A DNA stretch of 64,000 nt from Clitopilus passeckerianus (lineage: Eukaryota > Basidiomycota > Agaricomycetes > Agaricales > Entolomataceae), in assembly GCA_944990035.1 (NCBI GenBank), contig CALYLX010000079.1, positions 310,001-374,000 of the forward strand, in the 5' to 3' direction. The notes beneath the pieces are model-generated. The model had not been told where the DNA came from and did no database searches. It saw only the letters and a list, made by a program, of their open reading frames with translations. The translations under genes were made by a program, and so were the position numbers. This document shows positions 1 to 12,180 of this stretch, one piece after another. Positions within the stretch are counted from its first letter, which is position 1; the number at the start of each line of letters is the position of its first letter.

Positions 1-2
1 AC

Positions 3-625
3 CCAAACCGCATGAAACTCTGTCGGGATCGTGTTCAAGACGTCCAACATCGGCTCGTCCAGTACTAATGGAGCTGCCTCTTCGACAATATCACCATAAT
101 CATGTTTCAGAGCATATGCCAATATCTGTATGGCATTAGAAGGGAGGGTCGCTCTAGATTTACCATTTGTCAATGTGAGGATAAACCGGAAGAAAAAACA
201 AAGTTCACCGTATTTGAATGTACGAAGCATACATGGCCGGAAAAACCTGATACTTCTCAGCTACCTCTGCAAGCTCCTTCAAAGCGTCAAAATCGAGCGA
301 TGTTTCTAGGTCGATCTGCCGTCTGGGGTAGATGAACTTGAACAGCATCTCCAGAACCGACGCTGGTTCAGCCAGAGGGACGACCTCGTCAAATGTCGAG
401 CCGGGAATGGGAGCCAAGCCCTCGGTGTGGGCTCTGATATAAACGGCGTGAATACGAAATCTAATTCCATCAGAGGACTCGTAGGTGACTTCCGCATCCT
501 CTGTGTTGACTGAATCGGATGATGAAGGATGCTGAGTGTGGGTCTGGCATGGCAGTTGTGCAAACAAACTCACATTCCTCAGAGTAGCGTGGCTGGGAAA
601 GGGGTACATCTTGTGTAGTTTCCAT
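3..625 (-). CDS. Double-BTB protein A, 5' part (continues off left edge)
   Basis: Three exons are visible on the minus strand: 625-574, 509-209 and 153-3, with a donor right at the window edge. Exon 1 encodes a short leader ending in PRYSEE. Exon 2 is a BTB/POZ domain: strand-turn motif YESSDGIRFRIHAV, then FIYPRR and the closing helix EVAEKYQVFPAMYASY. Exon 3 (ALKHDYG..., LDEP, HAVW) continues the helical part. Intron phases match paralogues D, E and F exactly, so the missing half should hold the second BTB domain and the Cys/His C-terminus. BTB domains mediate protein-protein contacts, often with cullin-3 ligases or chromatin factors; the partner here is unknown. No disabling change is seen in the visible part. 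Start ATG at 625 is the first in frame and matches paralogues. Confidence 0.8.
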
Positions 626-671
626 CGTAGTCTTCTTGCAGTTATTCGAATACACGATATAGTGGCCGTTC

Positions 672-700
672 GAGTGAAAAGCTGTTGAGCTCGCCTCGTG
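672..700 (-). promoter_or_regulatory. Conserved upstream motif of BTB gene A
   Basis: On the minus strand this holds ACACGAGGCG followed directly by AGCTCAACAGCTTTTCAC, ending about 50 nt before the start codon. Nearly the same string precedes BTB genes C and E. The sequence further upstream (about 720-830) also matches 10,920-11,010 upstream of gene C. It may be a core promoter/initiator or 5'UTR element; the function is inferred from conservation only. Confidence 0.5.
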
Positions 701-889
701 TCGTTTTGCGGATGTCAAATGGAGCCGCTAGTGATAGGCGCCAGGCATATCGTCCCGCACAGCCATTAAGTATTGTCTTATGTGCTCGTAAATAGTCATA
801 AACCACGTCTGAATTTAACTATTGTGACGATCATGAAGAGGATTGATATGGACGAAGGAAAGGCAAAAGTAGCAGAGCAGGATTTGTAC

Positions 890-3470
890 CCAAAATCGGA
901 GAATATACGGGCTGGCATTGATACATCAAACAATCTCCCTTGGTGTCCTTGTCCATGAACGGGCTCAGCAGCGATGGTTGACAAGGGAGATATCATGAAG
1001 GGCGGGGCGTTTGGAGATGAGGGACGGGGTGCAATCATCACCCGTCGTTGGTACCTTCCCTCCTTCCCCATCTTCTTTTCGTTCATCGCTTCACCTCTGG
1101 TACCGCATCAACCTCCAATTATTCATTTCCTCCCTCTCCATCATCAATCGTAGCCGCAATCGACTGTCAACGTCCCACAACTCCGCGCACCATGCCTCTC
1201 CCGCCGCCATTTTTGACGTTCTCCCCATCGCCTAGCCCGAGATCGTCGTCTGGCTGTAGTCGTCCATGGCCAGAATCGCGTGAGTCTGGAATAGATGGCT
1301 TTGCACAAGAGGCAGTGGAAGCAGAGGCAAATTATCCAGCTTCATCTTCGTCTTCCTCGTGGCTTCCAAACCCAGCCGTCCACTCCTCTCCCCGCCCAAA
1401 ATATATCACAACCGTCCGGGTGTTGCCCATATGAGCCATACGTATGGGCGACCACAAGCGATTTGCTAGTCTCTGGCCACCAGGAAGATCCGTCATGCTG
1501 TCCGCTTCGCATGCATAAGCCCAGCCTGACCAAAGCTGCATCTTCAGCTCGAAAGTGGGTGGGTAGGGTGGGAGGCCAGGATGAGGCGTGAATCATTCCG
1601 TGTGGGTCGTGAAGAAGGGGTGGGCGAAGGCGCCATGCAAGGGAATCTGTCCGTTCTTCATCGACTCTTCGCACGGAACCTTTTAACCCCTCCTCAAAAC
1701 CCCTCTCCTCTCCTCGCATCTCTTCCCAGTTTCCCACCAGCTCTCCCCGGGCTTTACAAAACCTCTCCAGGAAGGGTGGCGCGTTCCAAACTTCCACGAC
1801 GAGGTGAATCCAACTGGTCGTACGTCCATCTACCAGCTTCACGGTAGGATGTTAGACAGAGACGGTAATTCCACCATTTGTGCCGAACGTCGATAGTCAT
1901 GGAAGGATAGGGCGACTTTGAGGGAACATGTTGGGTGACTAGGTCAAGGAGCAATGGGTGGCGTTTCGTTTTGGTTTGTGAATGGTCGTGTAGGGTGGAG
2001 GTGTGGCCACGATCATCGGGCCAGATAGGCAGATTTGGATATGTTCTGGGATATGGTTCGTATGAAGAGGAACGTGATGGGGAACGGGAGGGGAGTCGCT
2101 CGTCTTCATCTTGCTCACTGCCTTCAGACACCCAGGGGATCCTCTCGCCGCAGGTTTTCCCAATAGCTAGGTCGGTACCTGGAGATGTCGAAGGAGCCTG
2201 TTGAAAACGAGCGAGACGAGCGCATCAACAGAGGTAACTAACGGGAATTTAGAAACGCTGGAATCTCTAGGTGCCAGGTCGAATACTAATGAAGGTTTTC
2301 AGCCACATATTGGGATAGAATCGTCCTTGAAGCACCTACACCACATCTCTTCGATTTGAAGAAGGTGTATTTGAAGACGAACTGGACGAGCAATATTTCG
2401 GGATTTGCGGTTATAAGAGGCAATGTTGACGGTAAGGAGCAGCAAGGTCTTCGGGAGCGAGACAGTAACGTGAGGATTTGGAGATTTGGGGGGAGAGGTC
2501 GCGATGGCTGTTTCGGTCCCCGTTGTTGTCCATTCCGCTCGCCCAGATTCTTCCAGTAGCTGCAGCTGCGATCGAAGACGTTGACAGAACTTGTTTTAAA
2601 ACCAAGCAGAACGACCTGTGTTTGAGAGGCAGGATGACAGCAGCCCGGTTGACGGATTTCACCGGAATCCACACCATGTACTATGATAGATAATCAGCAT
2701 CATATCTGGAGAAAGTCGTCTGAGGCACGTACGCCAAATTTCTTCACTTCGGCGGAGCTGCCCTTGAACACCAACCAGAGGAGCAGCGCTCTAGGGCGGC
2801 CTCTCATTTCCGATGCAGACAGAGTCAGAAGTTCCGAGCGAAAAGATGACGTGTTGGGAATGAGGTGAGATCTTGGGCCCAGGAGCGACGACATGTGTGC
2901 GAAAGTTTTGCAGGGAAGAGGTGCGGGGAGGAAGGGTAAAGGTGCTGTCACTGTCTCCATTGCTATTCCTCTTGGCTTGCCCGTATGCTTCTAGGTCTGC
3001 CTGCATTGCCGCGACGACCTCCCGCACTGAGATGGCGAAACCTGGGACCATGTTCGTATTCGTCGTGGTCGTGATCATAGCACAACAGGATCACAGGCGA
3101 GCCAACGACACGACACGTTGACGTGGATGATTCGGTAGTATGACCCAGATGGTCAGGTGAGATTGCTTCGGTAACTTGGAAAGAAATTATGGGGTCGTTG
3201 GTCAACGTTCAGCAGTGGCTTCGTTTGAATCTAGAGTGTTGGAAGAGGGAGAGGGAGAGGGAAGTCCTGAGTGGAGGATCCTTGGCCTTGCTTGTGGACA
3301 TCTTTCAAGTTTCGGAGCCCAGAATGCAACCCAGAATGCACGGAATCGCCAACAGAGGGCCAACATGAGAGAGGAAAGGCTTGGGATACAACCAAAGCCA
3401 AACCATTGGCAGGGGAAATGTCGCTGGGCCGGTATTCCCGCATCTTCGTTTTGCCATAACACTTGAACGT
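890..3470. repeat. Dispersed repeat R, copy 1 (non-coding, degenerate)
   Basis: This stretch aligns along most of its length with 6,308-8,960. Examples: the block at 899 (GAATATACGG...) pairs with 6,317, the block near 1,571-1,730 with 6,776-6,950, and the block at 1,826-1,980 with 7,067-7,220. Shorter matches occur at 11.2-12.2 kb and 14.4-15.4 kb. The right end carries a CAAAGCCAAACC ... CGGGCCGG signature seen in the other copies. Only scrambled short open frames exist; no coding frame is conserved between copies. A decayed non-autonomous mobile element or part of a segmental duplication are both possible. Confidence 0.55.
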
Positions 3471-3980
3471 CGTTTACGATGTTGCGAAGGTGGACCTAAC
3501 CATGGAGTAACGATAGAGTTGGTATACATCGAAGAAGTCATTGGCAGTCCAGCCGCCACAATCTCTGAAGGGGCTGAGTAACCGTCAACCACACAGCTTT
3601 TGCCCGACACGAAGATCAGTCGTGCAGCTGACCTCTGATTGTCGTTGCCGTTGTTGATGACTGCGTTGAACGGGGGAACACCACGTACAGCGTACTCTCC
3701 ACAACGCACGTTCGCACAATGGTCAAAAGTGTCACATCCAGGCCAAACATCACGCAAACATCAACAGGAAATGACACTTGATACTCCATATAATTCGCCG
3801 ATAAGAAAGGAGTTGAGAACCCTCGCACCCTCCAAAACTACCACAACGCTTCTCAAGTCGCACCGTGACTCGGTCCATTACTAGTACTTGCGCGTGATTC
3901 CTCAACTCCTCAAATCTCCCGCCTTTCACCTCCACACCAACTCAGAAGCGCCACCTCACAATACCAAATAACTATCGAGA

Positions 3981-4729
3981 ATGGCCAAAACATTCACATT
4001 CTTGGATCTTGATGTTAGGAACAGCCTTATCGTTCCAGACCAAGAGGGTCTACCCACTTTTACTATTACTACGGGCCAAATCATGAGCTATTTCGACGGG
4101 CCAAAGCACACAATCCTTACAGAGGGCGGCGCAGTAGTGGGCTCTATTGACTGGAAGAATAAGGTAATAGAAGCCGAGGGTAACAAGAAACCCTCTGAAA
4201 AAGTAAGGATTAAAGAAGGAGGAGCTTTCAGCCTGTAAGCCTGACAAGTCGCCCCTCCTCCTCCCGCTCATAAGAGCCACAGCGCTAACAAATGGAAATG
4301 GTCGACAAAATACGTGATCACCCTCGCAACAGGTGTTTGGACGGTAAGAGATACAAAGACTTGATTTAATTCTTCGGTCGATGTGACACTTGACTCCGGA
4401 TAAGCGAAAGCTGGCGAAGAGACACTTGCAGAGTATACCCCCGTAGACCATTACTTACCGGATGGAACGGCAAAACGAGCTACATTCAAAGTTCTTGTGG
4501 ATATGACTCAGGAAGAAACAATTGTCCTCATGTTGGCGTTGATCTTCTCGGACATCCAGTATGGACGAAGAATAGTCCAGTATGAACTAAGAAAAGGGAC
4601 GGGGGTACGTCTTTCCTGAAACCCCATCCACCATGGTCCCAGGCTGAGAGGCACTTTCCCTCACAGACCTTTGAGGCTGCTGCGGGAAAAGCAACTGTAG
4701 AAGTACTTCGTCAGAGGCACGGCCGCTAA
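3981..4729 (+). CDS. DUF6593-type basidiomycete protein
   Basis: Four exons give about 180 residues: 3981-4234, 4283-4343, about 4420-4604, and an exon from about 4670 to the stop at 4727-4729. The N-terminus (KTFTFLDLDVRNSLIV), the GxVVGSIDW strand, the KWKW strand and the late DMTQEETIVLMLALIFSDI helix follow the order of DUF6593 proteins: a tubby-like beta fold with one hydrophobic helix, common and functionally unassigned in mushrooms. The second intron's acceptor is ambiguous: 4420 keeps the frame, while AG at 4404 does not. No signal peptide is seen. It sits alone between repeat R copy 1 and BTB pseudogene B and shows no disabling change. Confidence 0.75.
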
Positions 4730-5061
4730 CGGATTATCGGCTTGGTGTATTATTCAATGATCGCTCGATGTGAACGTGGTCAATTCATATATGAATAAAT
4801 TCGAACATTCTATGAGAAGCTTCACCTCAGCCGGTAGAAAAGTTCGGGTTAAAAGACGCTCCGGCGGGAAGCTAGGTCGTAGGCAATGAGCCAGGATCTG
4901 CGTATGAGTTTTGGAAGGAAGAGATTACCACGTTTGCGCGTAGGTAAATGGTTTCGATTCCAACTCGAACCTGAATGTCGCTCGGATATACAAAGTCGAC
5001 GCAAAGAAATTGGAAAGATGTATTTTTGCACCACGCTAAGGGATCTAGCCCGAGTGTTAGG
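4730..5061. other. Intergenic, nothing recognised
   Basis: This is the space between the DUF6593 gene and the 3' end of BTB copy B, which converge. It contains only 3' flanking sequence; I see no coding, RNA or repeat signal. Confidence 0.5.
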
Positions 5062-6307
5062 CTATGTCACGAATGTGCTCAAGGGTAGGATAGATCTAAT
5101 TCTATCTTCAACGGCCAGCTGACACTCCTTGAATATTTGCTCCGAGCTTCTGCATGGTGCCTTGAATAGAGAAGCAACGTCTGAAAGACATTGAGGGCCG
5201 TCTAGAAGCTTTTCGATAACTGGGCGGGCATGTTCAGAGAATACAGTGCGGCAGGAACAGACGCCTTTAGGAGAGCCATAGCAGTCATACCCCTGGCAGG
5301 TACGCGAGCGAATGCCCGATCCGTGAATGGTTAGCTTCAGGATGATTTCATGGCAAATGTCCTGCCACTTCTGATAGTATCGGGCCTGTGTCGCAGTCAA
5401 CGAGTGAATTCGTAAAATGGAAATATAAAGCCAACCCATGCAAGCAAAAGAGTGGGAGAAAGGTGTGATGCCATGTCTTCCAGGGACATACATAGCACCA
5501 ACGGCGCAGATGCATCCAAAATGTCGATGTACCCATGCCTAGCAGCATACGAGAAGATCTCGTCCGCATTTGACGGAAGTGTTCTCCTGGAGGCACGGAT
5601 TAAGGTCGTTTCCTGACAGAGGTACGTTGTGTAAACCCTTACTTCATGAACACCTTGCAAGTTCGCATGGCTTGGTATAGGGAATATTTCTCCGCTGCAA
5701 ATGCTAGCTCTCTGAGTTCGTCAAAAGTGAGCGTGGAAAGGTCTGGTGGTCGCACGGGACGAATGAAGCGTAGAAGGAGGAAAATGGTAGATGAATTATC
5801 CACCACACGGATCCTGCCGTCTACGGAAACGAGAGCTATAAAGCCAGGTGCACAGGCAGCAAGCGTTTCTCTGTCCGCGCGAAGTTGAATCCCGTTTCCA
5901 CATTCTATACTTGTATCGCCATGATCTGGGGAGCTGAGAGCCAGACCTGATTCCGTCGCCTGTATCAGGCTACCATTTCGCGCCAGCGGGGTGATATTTT
6001 GTGTATCAGCCTCAATAAGCGACCACCAATCTGAGGTTTCACTGCCAAATATCCTATCAAGTCGGTAGATGGCCAGAAGTTCACTCCCGAGTCGAGACAC
6101 AATATTTGGGTTCTGGCCGGCCATACTACTCATATGGGTCGTGAATGCCCGCTTCTGAACTTCCCGCCATTGATGATAATACTTCAGCTGCTTCGAGTTT
6201 CAGCGCATCGATCAATCCAAAACCCAAGTTGACTCACCCATGCCTAGTGATGCTCTGTTGGGATGGCATTCAGGATGTCCCACGCTGGTTCGTTGTAGCC
6301 AATCCAC
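5062..6307 (-). pseudogene. Double-BTB copy B, N-terminally truncated
   Basis: Exons on the minus strand: about 6307-6238, 6187-5643, 5586-5436 and 5385-5062. The second BTB domain (IQLRADRETLAACAPGF, FIRPVRPPDL, AAEKYSLYQAMRTC) and the Cys/His C-terminus (CSCRTVFSEHARPV, LLDGPQ) are well kept. The first BTB domain is missing: homology stops at about 6,307, exactly where repeat R copy 2 begins. The remaining part of exon 3 carries TAG at 6246-6244 where paralogues have a Glu codon (HH-stop-AWV against YHEVWV). The C-terminal half could still be expressed from an internal ATG near 6,133, but a normal full-length product is not possible. Confidence 0.75.
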
Positions 6308-8960
6308 AATCACGGAATATACGGGGTGGCATTTACATCAGACGATCTCCCTTGGCATCCTTGTCCACGAATGGACTCAGGAGCATTGGTGGGCGAGGGA
6401 GAGGTCGACGGGTAGTTGGGAGAAGAGGGATGGGTTGCCATCTTCATCGCCGTCGGTACCTTCCTTCCTTCCCCGTCTTGTTTTCCCTCATCGCCTTCCA
6501 TCCGTGAGTCCACCTAATCCTCCATCTCCAGATTTCTCCCTTCTCGGTCGTCAACGATAGCCGCAATCGACTCCTGTGAGTCCCACAACTCCAGATATCA
6601 AGCCTCTCCCGCCGCTATTTGGGAATTGTCCATATGAACCATATGTATAGGCAACCACGAGCGGTTCGCATATCACAAGGCCTCCCAAGAAGATATGTCA
6701 TGCTGGCCGCTTCGTATGCATAAGGCCATTCTGGCCAAAGCGGCATCTTCAGCTCGAAAGTAGGTGGGTAGAGTGGGAGGCGAGGATGAGAGGTGAATTA
6801 TTCTGTGTGGGTAGTGAAGAAGGGGTGGGTGGGCGAAGGCGGCAATGCCGCGGCATGCAAAGGAATCTGTTCGTTCTTCATCGTTTCTTAGTCCAGAACC
6901 TTGCAGCCTCTCCTCTAAACCCCTCTCCTTTCCTCGCATCTCTTCCTAATGTTCCCATCAGCTCTCCCGCCTTTTTCCTGTCCTTCACAGAACCTCTCCG
7001 TGAAGGACGGCGCGTTCCAAACTTCCGCGGACGAGGTGAATCGAACTGGTCATACGCCCATCTACCAGCTTCACGGTAGGATGCTCGACGGACACGGTAA
7101 TTCCATCATCCACACCGAACGTCGATAGGCTTGGAGCGGTAGGATGACTTCGAGGCAACATGATGGGTGACTGCGTCAGGGAGAAATGGGTAGCGTTTCG
7201 TTCCTTGCTTCGTGAATGGCGACGGAGGGTGGGTCGTGGCCATACCCATCAGTGGTCGTAGCCAGAAAGGGTTCATTTGGATATGGTTCTGGGGTATGGT
7301 TTCGAAGAAGGAAAACGTTAAAGGGCGGGGAGGGGAATTAGTTTGCCCTTGTTGCTCGTAGCCTTTCACTGCTCCTCTCTCCTCTTCAGCTACCCAGGCA
7401 ACTACGAGCGATTCTCCAGCAACAGGTTTCCCAATGGCTGCGCCTCGGACCGAAGGTCTCGAGACGACTGGTGTTGAAAACCAAGCAGGACGAGAAGATT
7501 TTCGGAGAGGTTAGCAACCATCTAGCTGGCGAAGAGTACCGGAATTTCCAGATTTGAGGTCGTATACTAAGGAAGGTATTCGGCGTCATATCCAAGAGGA
7601 AGTCATCTGAAAGCACTTACGCCACGTTTCTTCATTTTGCCAAGCTGCACTTGCCAATAAACTGGACGAGTAGCATTCCACGACGAGCGTACATTTGGCG
7701 CGGCGGTGAAGGTGGTGACTTTTCAGTCCAAATATGCAGTATCTGCGGTGCAGAGAAGCGAAATCTTGATTTCGCAGGGCAAGGAAGGGGCGTGAAGGTT
7801 TTGGAGGTCTGAACGGCGGAGATGGGACAAAGGTTTCACGGTCCACATTGCTGTTCATCCAGCTCGTCGGGCATCGCTTTTTCGGTGATCCTCGCCAACC
7901 TCCTCTCGGCCTCCTTTCCCTCGTCCTCCAAGACTACCCCATAGCCTTCTTCGTCGCGAAAAAAGGCTATATAGGCTCCAGCGCCTCCAGGCCATCGTTC
8001 AACCCTCCGTCGTTTCTTTCCACCTTCCCTCCTCCCGCGAGCTTGGAATTCTCCGACAGTCATTGGGGTGAAAGAACCTGGTCAAATATGGGCGAAAATC
8101 CGTGTGTCTGGCCTAGTCTCCACGCAGACGTGCAGCCTCGCACTAGACTATGGACGATGGCACCTTGAATTTCACGGAGTATCTGCCTGGTGCTTGTTGA
8201 TTGGAATGTACGTGACGTCGAGTTTGATTGAGAGGGGCCAGGGCTAGGAGACATACGGTGGCTGGTGGATAGGTAGGGATTATGTCCGGGCTCTATCAGG
8301 AACTCCCAGCTACCAGTAATGAGAGCTGCCCGTCAATATGCACCTCTTGTTGGAGCACATGCCGCCCACCAACGGTGACGTGTGGAGGAATGAAGCATAT
8401 TGGAATATATTCAGGAAACGGACCGACAGCGGCGATTGGAGTAACGATGGGAAAGGAAACCCTCATTTGCTTTCGGTATGTGCAAGGGGAGGATTGTCGT
8501 AGCTTTGCGTCGTCAACAGCTTTCGGTGAGACCATAAAGAGAAAGGCCGGAGAAGGCGGCAAATGATTTCGACGCTTTCGAGCTACTCCCATAATCTGCT
8601 GCCATCCAAAATCCATGAGCCCAACCGAACGGCGAAAGAAATCGAGTGTCATACAGAAGGGCATTGCCGCCAAGCGTTAAAGAATTCAGCGAAGAATGAA
8701 TGATCGCTATTACGGGAAACGTCGGCGAAGGTGCGAGGACCACCACGCTAGTAAGAGATACACGATTAAAAGGAACCTCTTGAAGGATCGTTGAGTTTTG
8801 TGGCCTTGTTCATGGATGTCTTCTAGGCACACCATCGGACGAGAGCAGAGAGTGCAGACTTGGGATCCAAACACAGCCAAAATCATCGACTGGGCAAATG
8901 TGATCGGGCCGGCACCGCCGCACCTCCGAGGGTGAATTGAATCCAAAGGGTTACATCGAA
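6308..8960. repeat. Dispersed repeat R, copy 2
   Basis: This copy is collinear with 890-3470, with several blocks that look about three-quarters identical by eye. It starts exactly at the breakpoint of BTB copy B and ends shortly before BTB copy C. On the minus strand a weakly conserved peptide-like block (VFNTSRLE...RRSHWE near 7,440-7,490) has counterparts near 2,570 and 14,610, but stops interrupt it in every copy. I call it non-coding. Confidence 0.55.
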
Positions 8961-9065
8961 GAAGCCACTGACAGTCCGGACACCGCAGTCTCAGAAGGTA
9001 CTGAGTAGCTAAGAGAACCGAATTGGATGTATTGCAAGAACTAAATAAGCCAACCAGGTTGAGTG

Positions 9066-10801
9066 CTAGGTCTCTATCCTAAATGAGCTCAAGGATGGAA
9101 TAGCCAGGATTCTGTCTCTAGCAACAATCTCACACGCATCGAATATAGTCTTGGAGTCCCCACATGGTGCTCGAAATAAAGAAGCGAGGTCCATGAGACA
9201 ATGAGGACCTCTTAGAAGCCTCTCTAAGACAGGGCCGGTATGTTCTGAAAATACGACGCGGCAACGACAGACACCTTTGAAAATAGTGGTTATCGAGCCG
9301 GAAATGCGTGATTGAAGGAGGGACCCGTGTTTTACTAGCTTCAGTACGATTTCAAGGCAAACTTCTTGCCACATCTGATAATATCGGACCTACTTGACAG
9401 TAAACAAACAATATCAGGGTAGAGGAAATGGAAACAGACCCATGCAAGGAAAAGAGTCGGAGAAAGTTGCGATGCCATGTCACCGATGGTCATATGAAGC
9501 ACCAGCGGCGCGGATGCGTCCAAGATGTCGATGTGTCTGAAATGAGATTATTCCTTAGACGGGCGGATTGCTTGCTCACATACTTCATGAACACCTTGCA
9601 AATTTGCATGGCCTGATATACGGAGTATTTCTCTGCTGCGTATGCTAGCTCTTTGAGTTCGCCAAATGGAAGGGCGGATAGGTCTGGTGATCGCACAGGA
9701 CGAATGAAGCGCAAAAGCAGGAGAATGGTCGATGAATTCTCTGCGACATGGATCTTGCTACCTTCGGAAATGAGATCCATGAAGCCGGGTCCGCACGCCG
9801 CCAGTGTTTCTCTATTGACATGAAGTTGATAGTCGTTTCCACACTCTAGGAGAATATTGTCATGGCCGTCTGGGCTTATAGCTAAGCCTGGCGGCATCTC
9901 GTTTGCCACTCTGCCAATAGTCTGTGCCAGTGGGGGGATGTCTCGTACATCAGCTCCAATCAGCGACCGCCAATTGGAGGATTCGCTTCCGAAAGTCTTA
10001 TCGAGTTGGTAGATGGCCAGAAGGCCACTCCCGATTCGAGACACATAGTTTGAGTGTTGGCCGATCATACTATTCAAGTGTGTAGTGAATGCCCGCTTCT
10101 GCACTTCCTGCCATTGATGATGATACTTCAGCTGTTTTGGGCTTTAGCACATACACAGATCCTTCCTAAATCCGGATTGACTAACCCATGCCTCATGATA
10201 CTCCGTCGGGATGGCACTCAGGATATTCCATGTTGGCTCATCAAGAACAAACGGGCCAGCCTCATTGACGATGTCACTGTAATCGTGTTTGAGACCATAG
10301 GCCAATATATCAAGTGCATGATTAGGGAGTGTAGCCCTACATTACGAACAAAATTAGAATACTATCGTGTGCAGAACGATATAACGCACCTCATCTGGAG
10401 AAACGAGGCATACATCGCCGGATAAACCTGATACTTCTCGGCTACCTCTGCTAGCTCCTTCAGAACTTGGAACTCAAGCGATGTCTCAAGATCCAGCTGC
10501 TGTCTTGGATATATGACCTGAAGAGCATCTCCAGAACCGACGCTGGTTCGGCCAGAGGGACAATCTCCTCAAATGTCGATCCGGGAATCGGGGCCAGACC
10601 TTCAGTGTGGGCTCTGAGATAAACGGCATGAATACGAAATCTAACTCCATCGGAGGACTCGTAGGTGACTTCTGCATCCGCTGCGTTGACTGAATCGGAT
10701 GATAAAAGATGAGTGTGGGTCAAACGTGGTAGTCATGCGAATAGCTCACATTCGTCAGAGTAACGTGGTTGAGAATGGGCTACGTCTTGGGTAGGTTCCA
10801 T
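9066..10801 (-). pseudogene. Double-BTB copy C with one frameshift
   Basis: The full six-exon layout is present: 10801-10750, 10689-10390, 10336-10186, 10131-9584, 9536-9440, 9389-9066. Exon 2 is 300 nt instead of 301 because one T is missing near 10,516 (CTCTTCAGGTCATATATCC). This shifts the first BTB domain out of frame after LEMLF. Exon 5 is 97 nt instead of 151: an in-frame loss of 18 codons ahead of HIDILDASAP. Everything else reads normally, including the second BTB domain (AACGPGFMDLISEGSKIHV) and the C-terminal CRCRVVFSEHTGP motif. It is a recent pseudogene, unless the single-base loss is an assembly error, in which case it is a working gene with a shortened second domain. Confidence 0.7.
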
Positions 10802-10852
10802 TGAATTCGTCTTGAAGTCAAGAGGATGCACGATATGGTGGAGGTTTGATTG

Positions 10853-10880
10853 CAAAAGCTGTTGAGCAAGCCCCGTGTCG
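10853..10880 (-). promoter_or_regulatory. Conserved upstream motif of BTB gene C
   Basis: The minus strand carries ACACGGGGCT followed by TGCTCAACAGCTTTT, about 50 nt before the gene C start codon. It matches the element ahead of genes A and E. Confidence 0.45.
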
Positions 10881-11219
10881 TTTTGTGGGCACGACGACCA
10901 CGAGATCCCTCAAACATCAGAGGCGCTGGTGATAAGCGCCAGACGAACAGTGCCGCAAAGTCATAAAATATGGCTGTATACATGCTCGTAAACAGTCATA
11001 TAAAGCGTGACCAAGGACAACACTATCGTAGGGGGAGGCCAAAGAGAGACAATACACACTGGGGAAAGAAAAGGGAAACGCTAGGTTCTCTAGCCATGGA
11101 GAGCCAGAGGATCTCAAGAAGACAGATGTATTTCCCGCGGCACCAACGTAATGCTGTACGTGTCACGTAAGCCTCGTTCGTCATCCTTTCTTAATTTCTC
11201 AGTCGCCCTCTACGGCACG

Positions 11220-12180
11220 GGCTAGAAGGGGGGCCAGGTCGGTTCTTGGGAGGATGGTATAGACGAGTAGAAAAGGTTTTGGTGGAGGAATTTAGGCTGG
11301 TTCCATCTTGCATCAGGCCTCGGTGAAAAGGCGAAGGTGTGGGTTCGGAATGTGCCAAGCAGGGGCGAGCTCGATGATAACCTATGTCGTTTCACCTTCA
11401 ATAAGTGATAAGGAGCGTGGACGGACGAAATTCCGTATTCCAAATTTGCGTGAGTATGCGATAGCTGGGTACTGGGTTGCTGTCCGCCTCCTCCGTTACA
11501 CAGGGGTTGGGTCGTTAACATCTTCCCTTCCTCCACATATTCGTTATCGCCTCATGAACCGCCTTCACTCTCCACGTCCCTGCTTTCCTCCTTCTACTTC
11601 CCATCTCCCAAACTATTACCAAACGTCCCAATCACCCCACCTGCCAAGCCGCTCCCATCTCTTCACCTCGTTTCGTTACCATCCCTCAGCTTCTTCTCAA
11701 CCTTCTACCATCGCCTAGCCCGAGGAGGGAGCCTAGCCGTTGTCGTGCATGGCCAGAAGTACATGAGCCTGGGATGGATAATGAAAGCGGGAAGCTGGGA
11801 TGGGACGTGTGACAATTTCGTGTGGGCGGTGAAGGAAGTAGGGGTTGGTGGGGACCGCGATGCGAACCAACCCGTGCGTTCTTCGTCGTCTCTGAGCTCC
11901 TCCCCGCTCCTTTGGAGGGTTTGTGGCCGTTCCCACCAAGGGTGAGGTTGAGATGAGAGGGAAATTCCACGACTTCTTGCTCAGAGCCCTCCCGCCAGGA
12001 CTGTACCCGCTTTTCGCTCCTCCGCCTCCAGGGATGCAGCTGAGCAGGAGGAGCGATCAAACAAAGCCAAACCACCTCCCAAGGTAATTCCGTCGGGCCG
12101 GGTTTCCGTATTCGCCTTACTCCCCACTCGCCATCATCGAAGACAAGGTAGAAGTAGCATTTGTACCTTAAAGCCATCGA
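11220..12180. repeat. Dispersed repeat R, copy 3 (partial)
   Basis: Blocks match copy 1, for example CATCGCCTAGCCCGAG at 11,709 against 1,227, followed in both by CATGGCCAGAA. The terminal CAAAGCCAAACC ... CGGGCCGG signature is at about 12,062-12,110. No conserved reading frame is seen. Confidence 0.45.

Noticed and set aside
306..718. Open frames overlapping BTB A in other frames
   Set aside because: They are out of frame with the BTB domain and with the exon structure shared by all paralogues.
1342..1842. A 166-codon open frame on the minus strand in repeat R copy 1
   Set aside because: The equivalent region of copy 2 does not keep the frame, and no motif is present.
11686..12177. A 163-codon open frame in repeat R copy 3
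   Set aside because: It is Arg/Pro/Ser-rich low-complexity translation of GC-rich repeat; not conserved in copies 1 and 2.
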